Assembly (NCBI GenBank): GCA_028865845.1
Contig: JAGWJK010000331.1
Coordinates: forward strand, 1-5,803
DNA from: Rhizobiaceae bacterium
GTDB taxonomy: Bacteria; Pseudomonadota; Alphaproteobacteria; Rhizobiales; Rhizobiaceae
DNA length: 5,803 nucleotides
Direction: 5' to 3'
Shown here: positions 1 to 5,803 of the stretch, one piece after another
Layout: the number at the start of each line of letters is the position of its first letter
How positions within the stretch are numbered: the first letter of the stretch is position 1
Position numbers and translations under genes: made by a program
Notes under the pieces: model-generated
Seen by the model: only the letters and a program-made list of their open reading frames with translations
The model's database searches: none
What the model was told of the DNA's origin: nothing

Positions 1-308
1 TTCGCGAAGATGGCATGACTTACGGCACGCCGACCTGGATCTGGTCCGTCGTCGTTGACGGCGATCTTTACGTCCGGGGTTACAACGGCAAGCAGTCGCG
101 CTGGTACCAAGCCGCTATCCATCAGAAAGCCGGACGGATTTCCGTTGCCGGGATGACCATCGAAGTCTTGTTCGATCCTGTAGACGGTGAAATTAATCGG
201 GCCATCGATGACGCGTATCGCGCTAAGTACGCCAAGAGCACCTATCTGGCCTCGATGAGCGGCGAACGCGCCCGGTCCGCCACGGTCAAAATCACCCCCA
301 AAGTTTGA
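1..308 (+). CDS. DUF2255 family protein, 3' part (5' end outside the window)
   Basis: The reading frame is open from the first complete codon (position 3) through the ATG at 15, encoding R-E-D-G before that Met. The true start is therefore upstream, and the ATG at 15 is an internal methionine. The visible part (about 101 residues) carries the hallmark run TPTWIWSVVVDGDLYVRGYNG, then SRWYQAA and QKAGRI, typical of DUF2255 proteins as I recall them. Members are usually about 120-125 residues, so roughly 20-25 are missing. The fold resembles small FMN- or F420-binding split barrels, but no reaction is established and I assign none. The stop lies 14 nt before the aldo/keto reductase start, so the two are probably co-transcribed, which hints at a redox or small-molecule role. 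The family call is fairly sure; function is unknown. Confidence 0.85.
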   Translation, partial: REDGMTYGTPTWIWSVVVDGDLYVRGYNGKQSRWYQAAIHQKAGRISVAGMTIEVLFDPVDGEINRAIDDAYRAKYAKSTYLASMSGERARSATVKITPKV

Positions 309-313
309 AGAGG
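309..313 (+). promoter_or_regulatory. Ribosome binding site of the aldo/keto reductase
   Basis: AGAGG lies just after the DUF2255 stop and 9 nt before the ATG at 323. It fixes the reductase start and supports translation from a shared transcript. Confidence 0.6.
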
Positions 314-316
314 TAG

Positions 317-1317
<1,001 letters not shown>

Positions 1318-2214
1318 TCATCTCGCTCGGTGGCGAAGGGCGTCGACCAGAAGCTTGAAAGCGGGCGTCTGCTGTCGCCTGCTGGGATAGTAGAGATGAT
1401 ATCCGGGGTAGTATGGCGTCCAGTCCGAAAGCAACTGCACGAGATCACCCTGCTCGATGAATGGGACGACCTCCGGCTCGGGAAGATAGGCAAGACCCGC
1501 GCCGGAGAGTGCCGCCTTCAGCATCATGCCAAGTCCATTGAGGACAAGGCGGCCATCGACGCGCACGGTCATGCTCCGGCCGTTCCTTTGGAACTCCCAG
1601 GCATAAAGGCCGCCAAGCGTGGGAAGCCGGAAGTTGATGCAGGAATGCCGAGTCAGATCCTGCGGGATCTTCGGCTTCGGATGGCTGGCCAGATAGTCCG
1701 GAGCGCCAACGACCACCATGCGCGTATCGGGACCGATCGGAACGGCGATCATGTCCTGCGCGACAGTCTCTCCCAGACGGACTCCGGCGTCGTAGCGTTC
1801 GCTCACGATGTCGCTCAATCCATAGTCGATGGTCACCTCGACCTTGATGTCGGGATATTGCGGCAGAAACGTCTCGAGGACAGGCCAGATGATGGATTCG
1901 GCCGCATGCTCGTCGGACGTAAGGCGAACCGTCCCTGCAGGCTTGTCTCGCAGCGCGTTCAGGGAAGAGAGAGCTTCGTGAATTCCGTCGAGTCGCGGCC
2001 CGACGTCGTTGAGCAGTCGTTCGCCAGCCTCCGTGATGGCGACGCTCCGGGTCGTTCGCGTGAGCAGTCGGACGCCGAGTCTTGCCTCCAACATGCTGAT
2101 CGTCTGACTGAGAGCGGACGGAGATACGCCGATGGCCGCCGCCGCCCGCGTAAAGCTGAGCTCTCTGGCGACAGCCACGAAGGCCTGAAGATCATCGATG
2201 CTGTCTCGTGGCAT
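1318..2214 (-). CDS. LysR family transcriptional regulator (LysR1)
   Basis: This 298-residue protein is a full-length LysR-type regulator. The N-terminal winged helix-turn-helix spans about residues 8-66, with FTRAAAAIGVSPSALSQTIS as the helix-turn-helix and the family signature LGVRLLTRTTRSV after it. A linker helix follows, then an effector-binding domain (about 92-295) with YPDIKVEV, IDYGLSDIV, DAGVRLGE and the C-terminal PGYHLYYPSRRQ that marks the branch often found beside MFS or oxidoreductase genes. The ATG at 2212-2214 has AGGAG (complement of 2224-2228) with a 9-nt spacer, so the start is well supported. It is divergent from the MFS-tautomerase genes, across a dyad at 2243-2259, and is the likely regulator of them and of itself. 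It is a paralogue of LysR2. The ligand is unknown. Confidence 0.96.
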   Translation of the reverse strand: MPRDSIDDLQAFVAVARELSFTRAAAAIGVSPSALSQTISMLEARLGVRLLTRTTRSVAITEAGERLLNDVGPRLDGIHEALSSLNALRDKPAGTVRLTSDEHAAESIIWPVLETFLPQYPDIKVEVTIDYGLSDIVSERYDAGVRLGETVAQDMIAVPIGPDTRMVVVGAPDYLASHPKPKIPQDLTRHSCINFRLPTLGGLYAWEFQRNGRSMTVRVDGRLVLNGLGMMLKAALSGAGLAYLPEPEVVPFIEQGDLVQLLSDWTPYYPGYHLYYPSRRQQTPAFKLLVDALRHRAR

Positions 2215-2223
2215 TATTTAGCG

Positions 2224-2228
2224 CTCCT
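2224..2228 (-). promoter_or_regulatory. Ribosome binding site of lysR1
   Basis: On the minus strand this reads AGGAG, 9 nt before the ATG at 2214. It settles the lysR1 start and leaves a short leader if transcription begins just downstream of the TATAAT at 2249-2244. Confidence 0.65.
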
Positions 2229-2242
2229 AAAAACAGCATGCT

Positions 2243-2259
2243 GATTATAGCCGATAATC
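2243..2259. promoter_or_regulatory. Divergent promoter with LysR-type T-N11-A dyad
   Basis: The sequence GATTATAGCCGATAATC is an inverted repeat with perfect 6-bp arms and a 5-nt centre. T2245 and A2257 are separated by exactly 11 nt, the classic LysR-type T-N11-A spacing. The same bases hold a perfect minus-strand TATAAT (2249 to 2244), placed suitably for a lysR1 -10 element about 30 nt before its ATG, and a plus-strand GATAAT (2253-2258) usable for the MFS gene. No good -35 hexamer is visible on either strand, as is common for activator-dependent promoters. I infer the binding site of LysR1, giving autoregulation and control of the divergent genes. Alternatively the symmetry may simply reflect two back-to-back -10 boxes. 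Confidence 0.55.
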
Positions 2260-2318
2260 GAGCAAAGCGACATCCGGTACAACAGCCGTATTCGAAACAA
2301 AGACAAGCTGGGAGTTCC

Positions 2319-3531
2319 GTGACAAACCTATCTGTAGACACAACGCCCGTAGCAGAGCCGGCACAGAGCCACTGGGCCGCCGTTTGGACGACCGCGCTCG
2401 GTGTCTCCAGCCTGACCGCAGCCGAAATGCTACCCGTCAGTCTCCTCACTCCCATGGGTGCAGACCTCTTTGTCACGGAAGGCATGGCCGGACAGGCGGT
2501 GACGGCGACGGCGATCGTCGCATTGTTCACCAGCATCTTCATTGCGGTCGCGACCCGCAGGATGGATCGGCGCTCGCTCCTTCTCTGGCTTTCGGCGATC
2601 CAGATCGTTTCAAACCTGATCGTCGCCTTTGCGCCGAACCTGGCCGTGCTCCTCGTCGGCCTCATGCTCCTTGGTCTTTCGCTTGGCGGCTTCTGGGCCA
2701 TGTCGGCGTCACTCGCCATGAGGCTCGTGCCGGAGAACCGGGTGGCGAAGGCATTCTCGATCATCTTCGGCGGCGTTTCCGTCGCAACGGTCGCCGCGGC
2801 GCCGCTTGGCAGCTTCCTCGGCGCGATCATCGGTTGGCGGGGTGTCTTCATCGCCGCGGCACCTGGCAGCGGGCGCCTTCATCTCGCAGTTCGCGACCCT
2901 TCCCGCCATGCCGCCCCGTGGACAGTCCCGGCTTGAGACGCTGTTCCATGTCCTCGGCCGTCCAAAGATCGGAGCGGGCATGCTTGCAGTAATCCTCGTC
3001 TTCACAGGCCACTTCGCATTCTTCATCTATCTCCGACCCTTTCTGGAGACGGTGACCGTGGTCGGCGTGAATGGCGTCTCCGCGATCCTGCTGGCCCTTG
3101 GAATTGGCAGCTTTATCGGCACGTCCGCCTCCGGATGGCTGCTCGGACGAAATCTCGGACTGACGCTCGCGCTTGTGCCCTTGCTGATGGCGGGGCTTGC
3201 CCTTGTCGCCGTGTTGGCGGGATCGTCCCTCGCGGTCGCGACGATCGTCGCATCACTTTTGGGCTTCGCCTTCGGCACGGTACCCGTTGGATGGTCGACT
3301 TGGCTAACCAAGGCCGTACCCGATGAAGCCGAGAGCGGCGGCGGACTTCTCGTCGCGGCAATCCAGATCGCCATGTCCCTCGGCGCTGCAGTCGGTGGCG
3401 TGATCTTCGACCAGGCCGGCATCCTGGTGGTGTTCGCAACGAGCGCGGTCATTCTTCTTGCATCGGCATCGCTCATCTTTTTCCAGCTCCGGACCTTTCC
3501 CTCTGCCTGCCTCGGCCAAAGCGCACGATAG
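2319..3531 (+). pseudogene. NepI-like MFS transporter gene with a one-base frameshift
   Basis: Two overlapping frames together encode one 12-helix major facilitator transporter of the DHA1 drug/nucleoside efflux type, in the inner membrane. The first frame gives residues 1-181: TAAEMLPVSLLTPM in helix 1, EGMAGQAVTATA in helix 2, the DRR of motif A at 83-85, then LGGFWAMSASLAMRLVP and AAPLGSFLGAIIGWRGVF. This closely resembles E. coli NepI. The match moves to the +1 frame at about 2862, inside helix 6, and runs to the TAG at 3529-3531 (VFTGHFAFF, VPVGWSTWLTKAVPDEAESGGG). Removing one base gives exactly 403 residues, the normal family length. As written, the product would stop at 2936 after 24 off-frame residues. 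I chose GTG 2319 (GGGAG at 2310-2314, 4-nt spacer) because family similarity begins there; GTG 2208 and ATG 2238 add an unlikely tail through the promoter. A sequencing error or a real mutation is possible. Confidence 0.85.
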
Positions 3532-3541
3532 TGCCAAATAC

Positions 3542-3545
3542 AGGA
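3542..3545 (+). promoter_or_regulatory. Ribosome binding site of the tautomerase gene
   Basis: AGGA with a 6-nt spacer to the ATG at 3552. It decides this start over the GTG at 3531 and so keeps the catalytic N-terminal proline at position 2 of the primary product. Confidence 0.6.
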
Positions 3546-3551
3546 CGAACC

Positions 3552-3785
3552 ATGCCCCACGTCATTTTGAAGATTGCATCCGGAAAGTCGGATGACGAAA
3601 AGACCGCCCTCGCGATGGCGCTGACGGAAGCGGTGACCAAGACATTGGCCTGCGACGAGAAGTTCGTTTCCGTCGCGGTCGAGGACGTCGAGGTGTCGAA
3701 CTGGGCGGATCAGGTCTTCATTCCCGAAATTGCTGAAAAGCCCGGCCAGATTTTCAAGAAGCCGGGCTACGATCCGCGTTCTTGA
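3552..3785 (+). CDS. Tautomerase family protein, PptA-like
   Basis: This 77-residue protein belongs to the 4-oxalocrotonate tautomerase superfamily, small oligomeric enzymes that use the N-terminal proline, exposed after Met removal, as a general base in keto-enol tautomerization. It begins Met-Pro-His and has the family's beta-alpha-beta layout, with SDDEKTALAMALTEAVTKTL as the helix and VSVAVEDVEVSNWA as the next strand. Its length, its Trp in the NWADQV segment and its KKPGY close to the C-terminus resemble E. coli PptA (YdcE). The ATG at 3552 is preferred over the in-frame GTG at 3531, because the longer form would bury the catalytic proline behind seven residues, and AGGA at 3542-3545 sits 6 nt before the ATG. 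It follows the MFS stop by 20 nt, probably in one operon. The physiological substrate is unknown. Confidence 0.92.
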   Translation: MPHVILKIASGKSDDEKTALAMALTEAVTKTLACDEKFVSVAVEDVEVSNWADQVFIPEIAEKPGQIFKKPGYDPRS

Positions 3786-3811
3786 ACACTCACGCGAAAA
3801 CGAACCGGCAT

Positions 3812-3833
3812 TTATGGGCTGGGGTCATAAGTC
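3812..3833. promoter_or_regulatory. Candidate LysR2 binding site upstream of the CMD gene
   Basis: TTATG at 3812-3816 and CATAA at 3826-3830 form a perfect 5-bp inverted repeat around 9 nt; T3815 and A3827 give T-N11-A spacing. The right arm continues as CATAAGTC to 3833. The same ATG-N9-CATAAGTC pattern occurs upstream of lysR2 at 5729-5748. It lies about 100 nt before the CMD start, a reasonable place for a LysR-type recognition site. I see no clear -10 or -35 between it and the gene. Confidence 0.45.
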
Positions 3834-3842
3834 CTATCGGCG

Positions 3843-3866
3843 GCAGGCGACTAATCTCCGGCCTGC
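3843..3866. repeat. Inverted repeat in the tautomerase-CMD gap
   Basis: GCAGGC (3843-3848) and GCCTGC (3861-3866) are perfect 6-bp arms around 12 nt. A smaller GGGC/GCCC hairpin with a 5-nt loop follows at 3888-3900. Neither has a T-run, so a rho-independent terminator after the tautomerase is possible but weak; a leader structure in the CMD transcript is an alternative. Confidence 0.3.
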
Positions 3867-3918
3867 GGAACCTCATCTTTGGAACTCGGGCTTTCGGCCC
3901 CTGACCACTCCATGATCC

Positions 3919-3924
3919 GAAGGA
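3919..3924 (+). promoter_or_regulatory. Ribosome binding site of the CMD-family gene
   Basis: GAAGGA stands 4 nt from the ATG at 3929 and 7 nt from the ATG at 3932, so the second of the two adjacent start codons is the better spaced. Confidence 0.55.
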
Positions 3925-3931
3925 CACTATG

Positions 3932-4717
3932 ATGAACAAGTTAGCTGCAAATGCCCTGTCGATGACGCTCGCCGCAGCGGCGCCCGCGCTCGGCGAGGAA
4001 GACAAAAAGCGGTTTGCATCCGCGCCCGTGACCATCGACGACGTCCAGGCGGTTTCGCCGGCACTTGCGAAATACACCCAGGCCGTCGTCCTTGGCGATC
4101 TCTGGAAAAGGTCGGGATTGTCTCTGCGTGATCGCAGCGTGGTTACGATCGCAGCTCTGATCGCACGCAATCAAACGGTAGATATGCCATTCCACTTCAA
4201 TCTCGCACTCGACAATGGCGTGACGCCCGCGGAACTGTCCGAGATCATCACGCACCTCGCCTTCTATTCCGGCTGGGCGAACGCGACCGGCGCTGTGGCC
4301 GTCGCCAGGCAGGTGTTCGCCGCTCGTGGGATCGGCGCCGACCAGATCCCGGAGGCATCGCCGACGCCACTTCCGCTTGACGAGGCGACCGATACGGCGC
4401 GGGCTCAAGGCGTCGAACAGAATGTCGGTTCGGTCTCCAGGGGCGTCCTCGACTATACGAACGGCGTGCTGTTCAAGGACCTATGGCTGCGTCCGGGTCT
4501 TGCGCCGCGCGACCGCAGTCTGATCACGGTCACCGCCCTGATCGCATCCGGTCAGGTGGCCCAGATCACCTATCACCTCAACCGGGCCATGAACGCCGGA
4601 TTGAGCCAGGACGAGGCGTCGGAAGTTCTCGCGCACCTGACCTTCTATGCGGGTTGGCCGAACGTCATGTCGGCAGTACCGGTGGTCAAGGACGTCTTCG
4701 AGAAGCGACAGAGCTGA
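3932..4717 (+). CDS. Carboxymuconolactone decarboxylase (CMD) family protein with two CMD domains
   Basis: This 261-residue protein contains two tandem CMD/AhpD-like helical domains, at about residues 44-129 and 173-256. Each has an R-D-R-S start (66-69 and 193-196), ALIA, a mid-domain histidine (His88, His215), a G-V/L-T/S-x-x-E helix and the pattern H-L-x-F-Y-x-G-W (His108, His235). There is no cysteine, so it cannot be an AhpD-type CxxC peroxidase; a gamma-carboxymuconolactone decarboxylase-like or unknown lyase or isomerase activity is more likely. The N-terminus (MNK, a hydrophobic Ala/Leu stretch, then ALG before Glu-Glu) looks like a short signal peptide cut near residue 21, which would place it in the periplasm. 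I prefer ATG 3932 (GAAGGA at 3919-3924, 7-nt spacer); ATG 3929 adds one Met. It has its own upstream region with a candidate LysR site. The substrate is unknown. Confidence 0.93.
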   Translation: MNKLAANALSMTLAAAAPALGEEDKKRFASAPVTIDDVQAVSPALAKYTQAVVLGDLWKRSGLSLRDRSVVTIAALIARNQTVDMPFHFNLALDNGVTPAELSEIITHLAFYSGWANATGAVAVARQVFAARGIGADQIPEASPTPLPLDEATDTARAQGVEQNVGSVSRGVLDYTNGVLFKDLWLRPGLAPRDRSLITVTALIASGQVAQITYHLNRAMNAGLSQDEASEVLAHLTFYAGWPNVMSAVPVVKDVFEKRQS

Positions 4718-4735
4718 CCGGTCGTCAAGGATTCG

Positions 4736-4768
4736 CGCCCGGTTCCTCCACCGGTGGTAATCCGGGCG
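4736..4768. terminator. Terminator-like dyad between convergent genes
   Basis: CGCCCGG (4736-4742) and CCGGGCG (4762-4768) are perfect 7-bp arms. Between them is the 10-bp palindrome CCACCGGTGG (4748-4757). The dyad sits in the 71-nt gap where the CMD gene and lysR2 converge, so it could end transcripts from both sides. No T-run follows on either strand, so it is not a textbook intrinsic terminator. Confidence 0.4.
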
Positions 4769-4788
4769 TGATCGGTGCCGGTTCAGCC

Positions 4789-5682
4789 TCAGCCGCGCTC
4801 CCGCAGTGCGTCGACGACGATGTTGAATGCTGCGGACGATTGGCGGCGGCTTGGGTAGTACAGGTGATAGCCCGGATAGTGCGGACACCAGTCCCCCAGC
4901 ACCTGCACCAGGCGTCCCGCCTCGACTTCCGGCATCGCCAATCCGTCCGGTATGAAGCCCAATCCGAATCCGTCGATCGCCATCGACCTGATCTGGGTGA
5001 TACCGTTACAGGTCATCTGGCCGTCGACGCGAACACGCATCTCTTCGCCGTACTTCTCGAACTCCCAGGCATAGAGGCCGCCACGGGTGGGAAGACGAAG
5101 ATTGATACATTGATGACGAGTGAGGTCCTGCGGCGTCCTCGGGGCGGGATTGCGTTCCAGATAGTCCGGCGAGCCGACGACGATCATCCGCTGCTCGGGG
5201 CTGATCCGCACGGCGATCATTCCCTGCGAGACAATCTCGCCGAGCCGGACGCCTGCATCGAATCTTTCGGCCACGATGTCCGTCAGGCCATAGTCAATCA
5301 CGAACTCGACCTTGATGTCGGGGTAGTCGCGCAAGACCTTTCGGAGCTTCGGCCAGAGCACGAAGTCGATCGCATAGTCCTCGGCGGTGATCCGGATCGT
5401 GCCGGCCGGCTTCTCCCGCCTGTCGGTCAAGGTGACCAACTCCCCTTCGATCTCCTCGAAGCGTGGCCCGATCGTTTTCAAGAGATGCTCTCCCTCCGGC
5501 GTGGGTGCGACGCTCCTCGTGGTCCGGGTCAGGAGACGAACACCAAGGCGCTCCTCGAGATCTCGGATGGTGTGACTGAGTCCGGACTGTGAGACGCCGA
5601 GCTTCGCGGCGGCTCTTGTGAAGCTGCGCTCGCGAGCGACGACGAGAAAAGACAGAAGATCGTTGACATTCTCTCGCAGCAT
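4789..5682 (-). CDS. LysR family transcriptional regulator (LysR2)
   Basis: This 297-residue protein is a second complete LysR-type regulator. Helix-turn-helix: FTRAAAKLGVSQSGLSHTIR (21-40), followed by LGVRLLTRTTRSV. Effector domain about 92-295: YPDIKVEF, IDYGLTDIV, DAGVRLGEIVSQGMIAV, GGLYAWEFEKYG and PGYHLYYPSRRQ. Aligned with LysR1 it needs no gaps and 176 of 297 positions agree (about 59 percent, counted by eye). I chose the ATG at 5680-5682 because GGAGG (complement of 5689-5693) precedes it by 6 nt and because it makes the two paralogues colinear from residue 1. The ATG at 5706 adds eight residues and has no ribosome binding site. It converges on the CMD gene; a matching T-N11-A site upstream of both genes suggests it controls that gene and itself. 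A divergent target beyond the right edge is also possible. Confidence 0.95.
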   Translation of the reverse strand: MLRENVNDLLSFLVVARERSFTRAAAKLGVSQSGLSHTIRDLEERLGVRLLTRTTRSVAPTPEGEHLLKTIGPRFEEIEGELVTLTDRREKPAGTIRITAEDYAIDFVLWPKLRKVLRDYPDIKVEFVIDYGLTDIVAERFDAGVRLGEIVSQGMIAVRISPEQRMIVVGSPDYLERNPAPRTPQDLTRHQCINLRLPTRGGLYAWEFEKYGEEMRVRVDGQMTCNGITQIRSMAIDGFGLGFIPDGLAMPEVEAGRLVQVLGDWCPHYPGYHLYYPSRRQSSAAFNIVVDALRERG

Positions 5683-5688
5683 TCCGGC

Positions 5689-5693
5689 CCTCC
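5689..5693 (-). promoter_or_regulatory. Ribosome binding site of lysR2
   Basis: On the minus strand this reads GGAGG with a 6-nt spacer to the ATG at 5682. It decides the start in favour of the 297-residue form over the 305-residue form starting at 5706. Confidence 0.65.
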
Positions 5694-5726
5694 AGACGTC
5701 CTTCATGGCATGTCATACCACAAAAC

Positions 5727-5748
5727 TCATGTCACCAACCCATAAGTC
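5727..5748. promoter_or_regulatory. Candidate LysR2 autoregulatory site
   Basis: TCATG (5727-5731), 9 nt, then CATAAGTC (5741-5748). The ATG and CAT arms are inverted, and T5730 and A5742 have T-N11-A spacing. The element shares 11 fixed bases with the site upstream of the CMD gene, while the 9-nt spacers are unrelated. It lies about 45-65 nt before the lysR2 start, a usual position for LysR autoregulation. Confidence 0.45.
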
Positions 5749-5755
5749 TTTGCAG

Positions 5756-5771
5756 AATTACGTGTCTAATT
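5756..5771. repeat. AT-rich dyad upstream of lysR2
   Basis: AATTA (5756-5760) and TAATT (5767-5771) are perfect 5-bp arms around 6 nt, in an AT-rich patch that contrasts with the GC-rich surroundings. It is centred about 27 nt from the T-N11-A site, so it could be a second regulator subsite or promoter element for lysR2 or for a divergent gene past the edge. Nothing else is visible in the remaining bases to 5803. Confidence 0.3.
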
Positions 5772-5803
5772 GTTCTGAATGATTGGCCCTATCTTCTTGG
5801 CAG

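Noticed and set aside
1330..2244. A 304-codon open frame on + covering lysR1
   Set aside because: It is antisense to a clear LysR gene, in a GC-rich genome where such shadows are common. Its translation shows no recognisable domain, and it runs through the divergent promoter.
2208..2318. N-terminal extension of the MFS gene from GTG 2208 or ATG 2238
   Set aside because: It would code through the lysR1 start or the promoter dyad, has no family similarity, and the GTG at 2319 gives a normal-length protein.
3531..3551. Seven-residue extension of the tautomerase from the GTG at 3531
   Set aside because: It would place residues ahead of the catalytic proline; AGGA before the ATG at 3552 supports the shorter form.
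2709..3560. Several minus-strand open frames across the MFS gene
   Set aside because: They are low-complexity, Arg/Pro/Ser-rich translations, shadows of a hydrophobic gene in GC-rich DNA.
3786..3915. Small coding frame in the tautomerase-CMD gap
   Set aside because: The only open frame begins inside the tautomerase gene, lacks a ribosome binding site and a recognisable domain, and covers the inverted repeats and the T-N11-A site.
4483..5592. A 369-codon open frame on + overlapping the CMD gene and antisense to lysR2
   Set aside because: It overlaps two well-supported genes and the terminator-like dyad, and its translation has no family similarity or plausible ribosome binding site.
5779..5803. 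Possible start of a divergent gene (ATG at 5779)
   Set aside because: Only eight codons are visible and no ribosome binding site precedes it.

Overview
The window is GC-rich, densely packed bacterial DNA. Codon use and the resemblance of every protein to sets common in soil and plant-associated proteobacteria suggest an alphaproteobacterium, probably Rhizobiales-like. That placement is an inference from gene content and style, since no marker gene is present. No RNA gene, CRISPR array, insertion sequence or tRNA is visible.

Layout from left to right: (1) the 3' end of a DUF2255 gene, cut by the window edge, followed after 14 nt by an aldo/keto reductase gene, both on +. (2) A convergent LysR-type regulator (here LysR1, - strand) ending 11 nt from the reductase. 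(3) A 104-nt divergent promoter region holding a T-N11-A dyad that overlaps -10-like hexamers on both strands. (4) On +, a NepI-like MFS efflux gene interrupted by a one-base frameshift near 2862, then a PptA-like tautomerase gene 20 nt downstream. (5) A 146-nt intergenic region with an inverted repeat, then a two-domain carboxymuconolactone decarboxylase (CMD) family gene with a possible signal peptide. (6) A short convergent gap with a terminator-like dyad, then a second LysR regulator (LysR2, - strand) whose upstream region fills the right edge.

How they may work together: LysR1 and LysR2 are colinear paralogues (176 of 297 positions identical by hand count, no gaps) that surround a small-molecule module of transporter, tautomerase, CMD-family protein, aldo/keto reductase and DUF2255 protein. 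This is the kind of set found in uptake, efflux or detoxification of small aromatic or carbonyl compounds; the substrate cannot be read from sequence. The most useful regulatory observation is that upstream of the CMD gene and upstream of lysR2 there is the same arrangement, ATG-N9-CATAAGTC, a T-N11-A LysR-type site. It suggests LysR2 controls both itself and the CMD gene. LysR1 has a different dyad in its divergent promoter and probably controls the MFS-tautomerase pair. I see a coherent accessory regulon rather than a clearly novel system.
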